64,000 nt of DNA from the NCBI GenBank assembly GCA_024803745.1, contig JANJXV010000048.1:2516001-2580000 (forward strand), read 5' to 3'. This DNA is from Megascapheus bottae. Taxonomy: Eukaryota; Chordata; Mammalia; Rodentia; Geomyidae. Each line of letters opens with the position of its first letter. Position 1 is the stretch's first letter. This document shows positions 41,071 through 55,338 of this stretch, in pieces. The translations under genes and the position numbers were made by a program. Under the pieces are notes generated by a model. The model was not told where the DNA came from and did not search any database. It saw only the letters and a program-made list of their open reading frames with translations.

Positions 41071-41878
41071 ACTAACCACAAATCTTACCGTTACCAAACC
41101 CTAAACCTAACAGTTAACCTTACCCTAATCCTAACCCTAACCTTAACCCTAACCCTAACACTTACCCTACCCCTAACACTTACACTTACCCTAACCCTAA
41201 ACCTAACTCTAACCCTAACCCTAACCCTAACACTAACCCTAGCCCTAACACTTACCCTAACACTAACACTAACCCTAATCCTTAACCTAACCCTAACCCT
41301 AACCCTTACCCTTTCCCTAACCCTAACACTGACCCTAACCCTAACTCTAACATTCACTCTAACCCTAACCCTAATCCTTAACCTTACCCTAACCCTAACC
41401 CTAAACCTAACCCTTACCCTAACTCTAACCCTAACCCTAAACCTAACCCTAGCCCTTGAAATTACCCTAACCCTAAACCTAACCCTAAGCCTAACATTAA
41501 CCCTAACTCTTAGCCTTACCCTAACCCTAACCCTAACCCTAACACTAACCTTAACCCTAACCATGAACCTAACCCTAACCCTTACCCTCAGCCTAACCCT
41601 AACCCTAACCCTAAACCTAACCGTAACACCACAACCTTATCCTTACCCTAACCCTAACGCTAGGTCTAACCCTAACCCTAACCCTAACCCCTAACCCTAA
41701 CCCTACCCCTAACCCTAACACTAAACCTAACACTAACCCTAACCCTAACCCTTACCCTAACCCTAACCCTAACCCTAAACATAACCCCTATCCATCACCC
41801 TTACCCTAACTCTAACCGTAAACCTAACCCTAACCCTAAACCTTACCCTAACCCTAACCCTAAGCCTAAACCTAACTG
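35360..41878 (+). repeat. 6519 bp tandem duplication, copy 1
   Basis: The pattern recurs 6519 bp downstream at every place compared: CCAAAACAATAAACC at 35,393 and 41,912, CGCTAGGTCT at 37,831 and 44,350, and ATGCTAGCCC at 37,968 and 44,487. The open frames read in the two copies give identical residue strings, so the copies look essentially identical. A 35-base stretch is shared at all three boundaries (35,360, 41,879 and 48,398). Confidence 0.93.
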
Positions 41879-43335
41879 TAACCCTAACCCTAACCCTTAC
41901 CCTTACCCTAACCAAAACAATAAACCTAACACTAACCCTAACCCTAACCCTTACCCTTACCCTGACCCTAAACCTAACCCTAACCCTAACCTAAACCTAA
42001 CCCTAATCCTTACCCTTACCCTAACCCTAACCCTAAACCTAACTCTAACCCTAACCCTAACCCTTACCCTTAACCTAACCCTAACCCTATCCTTAACCCT
42101 AACTCTAACCCTAAACCTAACCCTACCCCTAACCCTAACCCTTATCCTAACCCTAACCCTTAGCCTAATCCTAACCGTAACCCTAAACTTAACCCTAGCC
42201 CTAACCCTATCCCTAACCCTTACCCTTACCCTAACCCTAACCCTAACCCTAAACCTAACCTTAACCCTAACCCTAACTCTAACCCTAACACTTACCCTTA
42301 CCCTAACCCTAACCCTAAACCTAACTATAACACTAACCCTAAACCTAACCCTTACCCTTACCTTAACCTTAATATTAAACCTAACCCTAACCCTAACCCC
42401 TAAACCTAACTCTAAACCTAGCCCTAACCCTTACCCTTTCCCTAACCCTAACCTAAACCTAAACTTAACCCTAACCCTAATCCTAAACCTAACCCTTACA
42501 CTGACCTTAAACCTAACCCTAAACCTAAACCTTACCCTAATCCTAACCCTAACCTTAACCCTAACCCTAACACTTACCCTAACCCTAACACTTACCCTTA
42601 CCCTAACACTAAACCTAACCCTAACCCTAACCCTAACCCTAACCCTAGCCCTAACACTTACCCTAACACTAACACTAACCCTAATCCTTAACCTAACCCT
42701 AACCCTTACCCTTTCCCTAACCCTAACACTGACCCTAACCCCAACCCTTGCCCAAACCCTAACCCTAACCCTAACCCTAACCCTAACATTCACCATAAAC
42801 CTAACCCTAACCCTTACCCTTACCCTAACTCTTACCCTAAACCTGACCCTAACCCTAACCCTAATCCTTAACCTTACCCTAATCCTAACCCTAAACCTAA
42901 CCCTTAACCTTACCCTTACCCTAAACCTAAACTTAATCCTTACCCTAACCCTAACCCTTACCCTAACCCTCACCCTAACCCTAATCCTTACCATAACACT
43001 AACCCTAACCCTAATCCTTACCCTAACCCTTACCCTTTCCCTAACCCTAACCCTAACCCTAACCTTAACCCTAACCCTAAACTTAACCCTTACACATACC
43101 CAAACCCTAACCCTAAACATAGCCCTAAACCTAACACTAACCCGAACCCTAACACTTACCCTTACCCTAAAATTAACCCTAATCCTAACCCTAACCGTAA
43201 CCCTTACCCTAAACCTGACACTAACCCTAACCTTAATGCTAACACTAACCCTAACTCTAAACCTAACCCTTACCCTAACCCTACACCTAACCCTAACCCT
43301 TACTCTAAACCTAACCCTAAACCGAATCCTAACAC

Positions 43336-43371
<36 letters not shown>

Positions 43372-45796
43372 ACTAACCCCAAATCTTACCCTTACCTAAC
43401 CCTAAACCTCACCCTTAACCTTACCCTGATCCTAACCCTAACCTTAACCCTAACCCTAACACTTACCCTAATTTTAACACTTACCCTTACCCTAACCCTA
43501 AACCTAACCCTAACCCTAACCCTAACCCTAACCCTAGCCCTAACACTTACCCTAACACTAACACTAACCCTAATCCTTAACCTAACCTAACCCTAACCCT
43601 AACCCTTACCCTTTCCTTAACCCTAACACTGACCCTAACCCTAACCCTAACATTCACCCTAACCCTAACCCTAACCCTTACCCTTACCCTAACCCTGACC
43701 CTAAACCTGACCCTAACCCTAACCCTAATCCTTAACCTTACCCTAACCCTAACCCTAAACCTAACCCTTACCATAACTCTAACCCTAACCCTAAACCTAA
43801 CCCTCGCCCTTACGATTACCATAACCCTAAACCTAACCCTACCCTAACATTAACCCTAACTCTTAGCCTTACCCTAACCCTAACAATAACCCTAACACTA
43901 ACCTTAACCCTAACCATAATCCTAACCCTAACCCTTACCCTTACCCTAACCCTAACCCTAACCCTTACCCTAAACCTGACCCTAACCCTAACCCTAACCC
44001 TTAACCTTACCCTAACACTAACCCTAAACCTAAATCTTACCCTACCTCTAACCCTAAACCTAACCCTAACCATAGCCTTTACCCTCACCCTAACCGTAAC
44101 CCTAACCCTAACCCTAACCCTAACATTAACCCTAACTCTTACCCTTACCCTAACACTAACCCTAACCCTAACACTAACTTAACCCTAACCATAACCTAAC
44201 CCTAACCCTTACCCTTACGCTAACCCTAAACCTAAACATAACCCTAACCCAAACTTAACCCTTACCCCTACCCTAACCCTAACCATAAACCTAACCCTAA
44301 CACTAAACCTAACCATAACCGCTAACCCTTACCCTTACCCTAACACTAACGCTAGGTCTAACCCTAACCCTAACCCTAACCTCTAACCCTAACTCTAACC
44401 CTAAACCTAACCCTAACCCTAACCCTAATTCTAACACTAACCTAAACCTAATCCGTACCCTTAACCTTACCCTAAACCTAAACTTAATGCTAGCCCTAAC
44501 CCTAACCCTAATCCTTAGCCTAACCGTAACCCTAACCCTAACCCTTATCCTTACCCTAACACTAATCCTAACCCTAACCCTTACCCTTACCCTAACCAAA
44601 ACCATAAACCTAACACTAACCCTAACCCTAACCCTTACCCTTACCCTAACCCTAACCCTAACCCTAACCCTAACCTTAACCCTAACCTCACCCTAACCCT
44701 AACCCTTACCCTTACCCTACGCCTAAACCTAAACCTAACACTAACCATAACCCTAAACATAACCCGTAACCCTCACCATTACCCTAACTCTAACCCTAAC
44801 CCTAACCATTACCCTAAACCTAACCCTAACTGTAACACTAACACTAACCCTAACCCGTAGCCATAACCTAACCCTAACCCTAAACCTAACCGTAACCCTA
44901 ACCCTAACTCTTACCCTTACCCTAACCCTACCCCTAAACCTAAACCTAACCCTAACCCTAACACTATCCCCTAACCCTAACCCTAACCCTTACCCTTACC
45001 CTAACCCAAACCCTAACCCTAACCCTAACCCTAACCCTAAACCTTATCCTTTCCCTAACCCTAACCCTAACCCTAACCTAACCCTTACCCTTTCCCTAAC
45101 CTAACCCTAACCCTAACACTAACCTTAACCCTAACCATAAACCTAACCCTAACCCTTACCCTTACCATAACCCTAACCCTAAAACTAACCCTAACCCTAA
45201 ACCAAACCCGTACACTTAACCTAACCCTAACCCTAACCTTAATGCTAACCCTAACCCTAACCCTAACCTTAATGCTCACCCTAACCCTAACCCTAGCTTA
45301 AGGCTAACCCTAACCCGAACCCTAATCCTTAACCTAACCCTAACCCTAATACTAACACTAACCCTTAACCTTACCCTTACCCTAACCCTAAACTTAATTC
45401 TTACCCTAACCCTAAACCTTACCCTAACCCTCACCCTAACACTAATCCTTACCATAACACTAACCCTAACACTAATCCTTACCCTAACCCTTACCCTTTC
45501 CCTAACCCTAACCCTAACCCTACCCTTAACCCTAACCCTAAACTTAACCCTTACCCTTACCCAAACCCTAACCCTAAACCTAGCCCTAACCCTAACACTA
45601 ACCCGAACCCTAACACTTACCCTTACCCTAAAACTAACCCTAAACCTAACCCTAACCGTAACCCTTACCCTAAACCTGACACTAACCCTAACCTTAATGC
45701 TAACACTAACCCTAACTCTAAACCTAACCCTTACCCTAACCCTACACCTAACCCTAACCCTTACTCTAAACCTAACCCTAAACCGAATCCTAACAC

Positions 45797-45832
<36 letters not shown>

Positions 45833-47553
45833 ACTAACCCCAAATCTTACCGTTACCTAACCCTAAACCTAACCCTTAAACATACCCTAATCCTACCCTA
45901 ACCTTAACCCTAACCCAAACACTTACCCTAACCCTAACACTTACCCTTACCCTAACCCTAAACCTAACCCTAACCCTAACCCTAACCCTAGCCCTAACAC
46001 TTACCCTAACACTAACACTAACCCTAATCCTTAACCTTACCCTAACCCTAAACCTAAACCTTACCCTTTCCCTAACCCTAACACTGACCCTAACCCTAAC
46101 CCTAGCATTCACCCTAACCCTAACCCTAACCCTTACCCTTACCCTAACCCTTACCCTAAACCTGACCCTAACCCTAACCCTAATCCTTAACCTTACCCTA
46201 ACCCTAACCCTAAACCTAACCCTTACCCTAACTCTAACCCTAACCCTAACCCTTACCCTAAACCTAACCCTAACTGTGACACTAACACTAACCCTAACCC
46301 CTACCTTAACCTAACCCTAACCCTAAACCTAACTGTAACCCTAACCCTAACCCTTACCCTTACACTAACCCTAACCTTAACCCTAAGCCTAACCCTTACC
46401 CTTACCCTAACCCTAAACCTAACTCTAAACCTAACCCTAAACCTAACCCTAACCCTAACCCTAACCCTTACCCTAACCCTAACCCTAACCCTAAACATAA
46501 CCCCTATCCCTCACCCTTACCCTAACTCTAACCCTAAACCTAACCCTAACCCTAAACCTTAACCTAACCCTAACCCTAACCCTAAACCTAACTGTAACCC
46601 TAACCCTAACCCTTACCCTTACCCTAACCCTACCCCTAAACCTAAACCTAACCCTAACCCTAACTCTAAACACAACACCTAACCCTCACCATTACCCTAA
46701 CTCTAACCCTAACCCTAACCCTTACCCTAAACCTAACCCTAACTGTAACAATAAGACTAAACCTAACCCGTACCTTAACCTAACCCTAACCCTAAACCTA
46801 ACCGTAACCCTAACCCTAACCCTTACCCTAAACCTAACCCTAACATTAACCCTATCCCTAACCCTAAGTCTTATCCTTACCCTAACCATAACCCTAAACC
46901 TAACCCTAACCCTAATCCTAACCCTAACCCCTAACTCTAACCCTAACCCTAATCCTAACCCGTACACTTAACCTAAACCTAACCCTAACCTTAATGCTAA
47001 CCCTAACCCTAACCCTAACCTTAATGCTCACTCTAACCCTAACCCTAGCTTAATGCTAACCCGAACCCGAACCCTAATCCTTAACCTAACCCTAACCCTA
47101 ACACTAACACTAACCCTTAACCTTACCCTTACCCTAACCCTAAATTTAATGCTTACCCTAAGCCTAACCCTTACCCTAACCCTCACACTAACCCTAATCC
47201 TTACCATAACACTAACCCTAACCCTAATCCTTAAACTAACCCTTACCCTTTCCCTAACCCTAACCCTAACCCTAACTCTAATCTTAACCATATCCCTAAA
47301 CCAACCCTTACCCTTACCCAAACCCTAACCCTAAACATAGCCCTAACCCTAACACTAACCCGAACCCTAACACTTACCCTTACCCTAAAACTAACCCTAA
47401 ACCTAACCCTAACCGTAACCCTTAACCTAAACCTGACACTAACCCTAACCTTAATGCTAACACTAACCCTAACTCTAAACCTAACCCTTACCCTAACCCT
47501 ACACCTAACCCTAACACTTACTCTAAACCTAACCCTAAACCGAATTCTAACAC

Positions 47554-47589
<36 letters not shown>

Positions 47590-48397
47590 ACTAACCACAA
47601 ATCTTACCGTTACCAAACCCTAAACCTAACAGTTAACCTTACCCTAATCCTAACCCTAACCTTAACCCTAACCCTAACACTTACCCTACCCCTAACACTT
47701 ACACTTACCCTAACCCTAAACCTAACTCTAACCCTAACCCTAACCCTAACACTAACCCTAGCCCTAACACTTACCCTAACACTAACACTAACCCTAATCC
47801 TTAACCTAACCCTAACCCTAACCCTTACCCTTTCCCTAACCCTAACACTGACCCTAACCCTAACTCTAACATTCACTCTAACCCTAACCCTAATCCTTAA
47901 CCTTACCCTAACCCTAACCCTAAACCTAACCCTTACCCTAACTCTAACCCTAACCCTAAACCTAACCCTAGCCCTTGAAATTACCCTAACCCTAAACCTA
48001 ACCCTAAGCCTAACATTAACCCTAACTCTTAGCCTTACCCTAACCCTAACCCTAACCCTAACACTAACCTTAACCCTAACCATGAACCTAACCCTAACCC
48101 TTACCCTCAGCCTAACCCTAACCCTAACCCTAAACCTAACCGTAACACCACAACCTTATCCTTACCCTAACCCTAACGCTAGGTCTAACCCTAACCCTAA
48201 CCCTAACCCCTAACCCTAACCCTACCCCTAACCCTAACACTAAACCTAACACTAACCCTAACCCTAACCCTTACCCTAACCCTAACCCTAACCCTAAACA
48301 TAACCCCTATCCATCACCCTTACCCTAACTCTAACCGTAAACCTAACCCTAACCCTAAACCTTACCCTAACCCTAACCCTAAGCCTAAACCTAACTG
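41879..48397 (+). repeat. 6519 bp tandem duplication, copy 2
   Basis: This is directly adjacent to copy 1 in the same orientation. No difference from copy 1 was noticed. After 48,432 the sequence continues as it does after about 33,274 and not with a third copy. Confidence 0.93.
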
Positions 48398-50474
48398 TAA
48401 CCCTAACCCTAACCCTTACCCTTACCCTAACCCTAACCCTAAACATAACCCCTATCCCTCACCCTTACCATAACTCTAACTCTAAACCTAAACCTAACCC
48501 TAAACCTTACCCTAACCCTAAACCTAAACCTAACTGTAACCTTAACCCTAACCCTTACCCTTACCCTAACCCTACCCCTAAACCTAAACCTAACCCTAAC
48601 CCTAACCCCAACTGTAAACATAACCCCTATCCCTCACCATTACCCTAACTCTAACCCTAACCCTAACCCTTACCCTAAACCTAACCCTAACTGTGACACT
48701 AACACTAACCCTAACCCGTACCTTAACCTAAACCTAACCCTAAACCTAACCGTAACCGTAACCCTAACCCTTACCCTAAACCTAACCCTAACATTAACCC
48801 TAACCCTAACCCTAACTCTTATCCTTAACCTAACCCTAACCCTAAACCTAACCCTAACCCTAACCCTAACCCTAACCCCTAACTCTAACCCTAACCCTAA
48901 ACCTAACCCGTACACTTAACCTAACCCTAACCCTAACCTTAATGCTAACCCTAACCCTAACCCTAACCTTAATGCTCACCCTAACCCTAACCCTAGCTTA
49001 AGGCTAACCCTAACCCGAACCCTAATCCTTAACCTAACCCTAACCCTAACACTAACACTAACTCTTAACCTTACACTTACCCTAACCCTGAACTTAATGC
49101 TTACCCTAACCCTAACCCTAACCCTTATCCTAACCCTCACCCTAACCCTAATCCTTACCATAACACTAACCCTAACACTAATCCTTACCCTAACCTTTAC
49201 CCTTTCCCTAAACCTAACCCTAACCCAACCTTAACCATAACCCTAAACTTAACCCTTACCCATACCCAAACCCTAACCCTAAACCTAGCCCTAACCCTAA
49301 CACTATCCCGAACCCTAACACTTACCCTTACCCTAAAACTAACCCTAAACCTAACCCTAACCGTAACCCTTACCCTAAACCTGACACTAACCCTAACCTT
49401 AATGCTAACACTAACCCTAACTCTAAACCTAACCCTTACCCTAACCCTACACCTAACCCTAACCCTTACTCTAAAACTAACCCTAAACCGAATCCTAACA
49501 CCTAACCCTAACCCTAACCCTAAAGCCTAACCCTAACACTAACCCCAAATCTTACCGTTACCTAACCCTAAACCTAACCCTTAACCTTACCCTAATCCTA
49601 ACCCTAACCTTAACCCTAAACCTAACACTTACCGTAACCCTAACACTTACCCTTACCCTAACCCTAACCCTAACCCTAACCCTAGCCCTAACACTTACCC
49701 TAACACTAACACTAACCCTAATCCTTAACCTAACCCTAACCCTAACCCTAACCCTTACCCTTTCCCTAACCCTAACCCTGACCCTAATCCTAACCCTAAC
49801 ATTCACCCTAACCCTAACCCTAACCCTTACCCTTACCCTAACCCTTACCCTAAACCTGACCCTAACCCTAACCCTAATCCTTAACCTTACCCTAACCCTA
49901 ACCCTAAACCTAATCCTTACACTAACTCTAACCCTAACCCTAACCCTAACCCTAACACTAGCCCTTACCATTACCCTAACCCTAACCCTAACCCTAACCT
50001 TAACATTAACCCTAACTCTTAGCCTTATCCTAACCCTAACCCTAACACTAACACTAACTTTAACCCTAACCATAAACCTAACCCTAACCCTTACCCTTAC
50101 CCTAACCCTAACCCTAAACCTAACCCTAACCCTAAACCTAACCGTAACCCCACAACCTTACCCTTACCCTAACCCTAATGCTAGGTCTAACCCTAACCCT
50201 AACCCTAACCGTAACCCCTAACCCTAACCCTACCCATAACCCTACCCTAAACCTAACCCAAACCTTAATTCTAACCCTAACCTAAACCTTATCCGTACCC
50301 TTAACCTTACCCTAACCCTAACCTTAATGCTAACCCCAAGCCTAACCCTAATCCTTAGCCTAACCGAAACCCTAACCCTAACCCTTACCCTTACCCTACA
50401 CTAACAGTAACCCTAACCCTTACCCTTACCCTAACCAAAACCATAAACCTAACACTAACCCTAACCCTAACCCT
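48398..50474 (+). repeat. Family B block, right part of the second copy
   Basis: This matches about 33,240-35,420 (for example AGCTTAAGGCTAACCC near 48,995 and 33,844). The match ends near 50,474, after ACCAAAACCATAAACC, where CAACCCTAACTCTTAGCC follows. No gene is seen. Confidence 0.75.
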
Positions 50475-50959
50475 AACAACCCTAACTCTTAGCCTTACCC
50501 TAACCCTAACCCTAACCCTAACCCTAACCCTTACCCTGAACCTAAACCTAACCCTAACCCTAATTGTAACCTTAACCCTAACCTAACCCTAACCCTAACC
50601 CTTACCCTTACCCTTAACCTAACCCTAACCCTATCCCTAAACCTAACTCTAACCCTAAACCTAACCCTACCCCTAACCCTAACCCTTACCCTAACCATAA
50701 CCTAACCTTTAGCCTAACCATAACCCTAACCCTAAACTTAACCCTAGCCCTAACCCTAACCCTAACCCTTACCCTTACCCTAACCATAACCTAACCTTTA
50801 GCCTAACCATAACCCTAACCCTAAACTTAACCCTAGCCCTAACCCTAACCCTAACCCTTACCCTTACCCTAACCTTAACATTAACCCTAACTCTAAACGG
50901 AGCCCTAATCCTATCCCTAAACCTAACCCTCACTCTTACCCTTACCCTAACCCTAACTC
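50475..50959 (+). repeat. Junction of families B and C
   Basis: This stretch is degenerate hexamers. It holds the 89 bp duplication listed below and the first AACTCTAAACGGAGCCC stretch (about 50,895), which recurs in modified form in each family C unit. No gene is seen. Confidence 0.65.
50702..50879 (+). repeat. 89 bp perfect tandem duplication
   Basis: The CCTTTAGCCTAACCATAACC pattern occurs twice, 89 bp apart (CTTTAG cores starting at 50,707 and 50,796), each followed by the same CCTAAACTTAACCCTAGCCC pattern. The length is not a multiple of 6, so the phase shifts by one base across the pair. Confidence 0.9.
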
Positions 50960-53900
50960 TAAACTGAACCTTAAGCCTAAACCTAAACCTAACCCCTAAA
51001 CCTAACTCTAAACCAAAACCTAACCCTAACCCTAACCCTAACTTTTACCCTAAGCCTAACCATAAACCTAACCCTTACCCTAACCCTAACCTTAACCCTA
51101 ACCCCTAAACCTAACCCTTACCCTAACCCTAACCCTAACCCTAATCCTTACCTTAACCCTAACCCTAACCCTTAGCCTAACCCTAACCCTCACCCTAAAC
51201 TTAACCCTAACCCTAACCCTAACCCTTACCCTAAGCCTAACCCTAAACCTAACCCTAAAACTAACCCTAATCCTAACCCTAACTCTAACCCCTAACCCTA
51301 ACACTAACCCTAACCCTTTCGCTTATTCTAACCCTACCCCTAGCCCTAACCCTAACCCTAACACTTACCCTTAACCAAACCCTAACCCTAACCCTAACCC
51401 TGACCCTAAACCTAACCCTAACCCTAACCCTGACCCTAAACCTAACCCTTACCCTTACGCTAACCCTAACCCTAACCCTAACTCTAACCTAACACTTACC
51501 CTTACCCTAACCCTAACCCTAACCTTAACACTTAGCCTAAACCTAACCCTAACCCTAACCCCTAAACCTAAACCAAACCCTAACCCTAAATCTAACCCTT
51601 AACCTTACCCTAACCCTAACAATTACAATAACCCTAACACTTATCCTAACCCTAAAACCTAACCCTTCCCCTAACCCTAACCCTAACCCTAAAACCTAAC
51701 CCTAAACGCAAACCTTACCCTTACCCTCACCCTAACACTAACCTTAACCCCAAACCTAAACCTAACCGTAACCCTTACCCTTACACTAACCCTAACCCTA
51801 AACCCAACCATAACCCTAACCCTAACACTTACCCTAATCATAACCCTTAACCTAAACCTATCCCTACCCATAACCCTATCCCTAACCTTAACCCTAATCC
51901 TTACCCTTACCCTAACCTTAAATATATCCCTAAACCTAAACCTAACCTTAACCCTAACCCTAACCTTAACCCTAAACTAACCCTAACCCTAACCCTTACC
52001 CTAACCCTTACCTTTACCCTAACCCTAACCCTAACCCTAAATGAAACCCTAACCCTAACCCTTACCTTACCCTAACCCTAACCCTAACCCTAAGTCTAAT
52101 ATTAAACCTAACACTTACCCTTACCCTAACTCAAACCCAAACCCTAACGCTAACCCTTACCCTTACCATAACCCTAACACTAACCCTTACCCTCACCCTA
52201 ACCCTAACCCTAAACCTAAACTTAACCCTAACCCTAACCCTAACCCTTACCCTTACCCTAACCCTAACACTAAACCTAACCCTAACCCTAAACCTAACCC
52301 TAATCCTTACCCTCATCCAAATAGCAACCCTAAACCTAACCTTACCCTTACCCTAAACCTAACCCTAAACTTCATGCTAACCCTAACCCTAAAACTAACT
52401 CGATTCCTAACCCCTAATCCTAACCCTAACCCTAACGCTAACCCCTAAACCTAACCCTAACCCTTACCCTTACCCTAACCCTAACCCTAACCTTAATGCC
52501 AACCCCAACCCTAACCCAAACCCTAACCCTTACAGTAACACTAACCCTAACCCTAATCCTTACCCTAACCCTAACCCTAACCCTAACCCTTACCTTTCCC
52601 TAACGAAAACACTAACCCTAAACCCAACCCTTACCCTACCATAACCCTAACCCTAACATTAACCCTAACGCTAACCCTAAACCTAACCCTAACCCTAACC
52701 CTAACCCTAACCCTAACTCTAAACCTAACCCTAACCCTAACCCTAAGCCTTACACTTACCCTAACCCTAACCCTAAACCTAAAGCAAACCCTAACGTAAA
52801 CCCTAACCCTTACCCTTACCCTAACATTAACCCTAACCCTAACCCTTACCATTACCCTAACCAAAACCATAAAACTAACACTAACCCTAACCCTAACCCT
52901 TAACCTTACCCTAACCCTGACCCTAAACCTAACCCTAACCCTAACCTTAACCCTAACCCTAACCCTTAACCTAACCCTAACTCTAACCCTAAACCTATCC
53001 CTACACCTAACCCTAACCCTTACCATAACCCTAACCCTAACCCTTAGCCTAACCCTAACCCTAACCCTAAATTAACCCTAACCCTAACCCTAACATTAAC
53101 CCTTACCCTTACCTTAACCCTAACCCCAACCCTAACTTTAACCTTAACCCTAACCCTAACCCTTGCCCCAACCCTAACCCTAACCCTAACCCTAACCCTA
53201 ACATTCACCCTAACCCTAACCCTAACCCTTACCCTTACCCTAACCCTTACCCTAAACCTGACCCTAACCCTAAACCTAACCCTTAACCTTATCCTAACCC
53301 TAACCGTAAACCTAACCCTTACCCTAACCCTAACCCTAACCCTAGCCCTTACCATTACCCTAACCCTAAACCTAACCCTAACCCTAACATTAACCCTAAC
53401 TCTTAGCCTTACCCTAACCCTAACCGTAAACCTAACCCTTACCCTAACTCTAACCCTAACCCTAACCCTAACCCTAGCCCTTACCATTACCCTAACCCTA
53501 AACCTAACCCTAAACCTAATCCTAACCTCCACCCTAACCTAACCCTAACCCTAACCCTTACCCTTACCCTAACCCTAACCCTAAACCTAACCCTAACCCT
53601 AACCCTAACCCTAACCCTTACCCGTAACCTCACCATAACCCTAACCTTAATGCTACCCCTAACCCTAACCCTAACCCTACCCCTAACCCTAACCCTTACC
53701 CTAACCCTAACCCTAACCCTTAGCCTAACACTAACCCTAACCCTAAACTGAACCCTAACCCTAACCCTAACCCTTACCCTTAACCTAACCCTAACCCTAA
53801 ACCTAACCTTACCCTAACCCTAACCCTAGCCCTTACCCTAACCCTAACCCTAAACCTACCTATAACACTAACCCTAAACCTAACCCTTACCCTAACCTTA

Positions 53901-54790
53901 ATATTAAACCTAACCCTAACCCTAACCCCTAAACCTAACTCTAACCCTAACCCTAACCATTGCCCTTTCCCTAACCCTAACCTAACCCTAACCTTAACCC
54001 TAACCCAAATCCTAACCCTAACCCTTACACTGACCTTAACCCTAACCCTAAACCTAAACCTACCCCCAATCCTAACCCTAACCCTAACCCTAACACTAAC
54101 GCTAACCTAAACCATAACCGTAAACCTAACCCTAACCCTAACCCTTACCCTTACACTAACCCTAACCTTAACCCTAAGCCTAACCCTTACTCTTACCCTA
54201 ACCCTAAACTTAACTCTAACCCTAACCCTAACCCTAAACCTAACCCTTACCCTAACCTTAACCCTCACCCTAAACATAACCCCTAACCCTCCCCTTACCC
54301 TAACCCTACCCCTAAACCTAAACCTAACCCTAACCCTAACCCTAAACATAACCCCTAACCCTCACCATTACCCTAACTCTAACCCTAACCCTAACCCTTA
54401 CCCTAAACCTAACCCTAACTGTAACACTAACACTAATCCTAACCCGTACCTTAACCTAAATCTAACCCTAAACCTAACCGTAACCCTAACCCTAACCCTT
54501 ACCCTAAACCTAACTTTAACCCTAATTCTAACCCTAACCTAAACCTAATCCGTACCCTTAACCTTACCCTAACCCTAACCTTAATGCTAACCCTAACCCT
54601 AAACCTAACCTTAATGCTAACCCTAAACCTAAACCTAATCCTTAGCCTAACCATAACCCTAAACCTAACCCTAACCCCCACCCTAACCCAAACCCTAACC
54701 CTAACCGTTACCCTAACCCTAACTCTAAACGTAGCCCTAATCTTATCCCAAACCTAACCCTCACCCTTACCCTTACCCTAACCCTAACTC
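50960..54790 (+). repeat. Family C unit 1
   Basis: This unit runs from the TAAACTGAACCTTA tag to the TAAACCGAACCTTA tag at 54,791. Anchors shared with unit 2 are CTTTCGCTTATTCTAACC at 51,316 and 55,413, TTACCCTCATCC near 52,310 and 56,440, and CCAAAACCATAAAACTAACAC near 52,860 and 57,045. Offsets drift from 4097 through 4128 and 4206 to about 4556, so several indels have accumulated. No gene is seen. Confidence 0.78.
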
Positions 54791-55338
54791 TAAACCGAAC
54801 CTTAACCCTAAACCTAAACCTAACCCCTAAACCTAACTCTAAACCAAACCCTTACCCTTACCCTAACCCTAACCCTAACCCTAACCCTAACCCTAACATT
54901 TACCCTTAACCTAACTCTAACCCTAACCCTAACTTTTACCCTAAACCTAACCATAACCCTAACCCTTACCCTAACCCTAACCTTAACCCTAACCCCTAAA
55001 CCTAACCCTTACCCTAACCCTAACCTTAACCCTAACCCTAACTCTAAACCAAGCCCTAATCCTATCCCTAAACCTAACCCTCACCCTTACCCTTAACCTA
55101 ACCCTAACTCTAAACCGAACCTTAACCCTAAACCTAAACCTAACCCCTAAACCTAACTCTAAACCAAACCCTTACCCTTACCCTAACCCCAACCCTAACC
55201 CTAAAACTTACCCTTAACATAACCCTAACCCTAACCCTAACCCTAACTTTTACCCTAAACCTAACCATAACCCTAACCCTTACCCTCACCCTAACCTTAA
55301 CCCTAACCCCTAAACCTAACCCTTACCCTAAGCCTAAC
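54721..55338 (+). repeat. Pair of about 319 bp repeats (first pair)
   Basis: The AACTCTAAAC start occurs at 54,721 and 55,040, and TAAACCGAACCTTA at 54,791 and 55,111. The rest follows in step, with a few differences. The same pair is seen 4604 bp further on. Confidence 0.82.

Noticed and set aside
51311..51340. CTTTCGCTTATTCTAACC as a fragment of a foreign element
   Set aside because: It is only about 18 bases, flanked by normal hexamers, and is present at the homologous place near 55,413. It is best explained as a few substitutions copied with family C.
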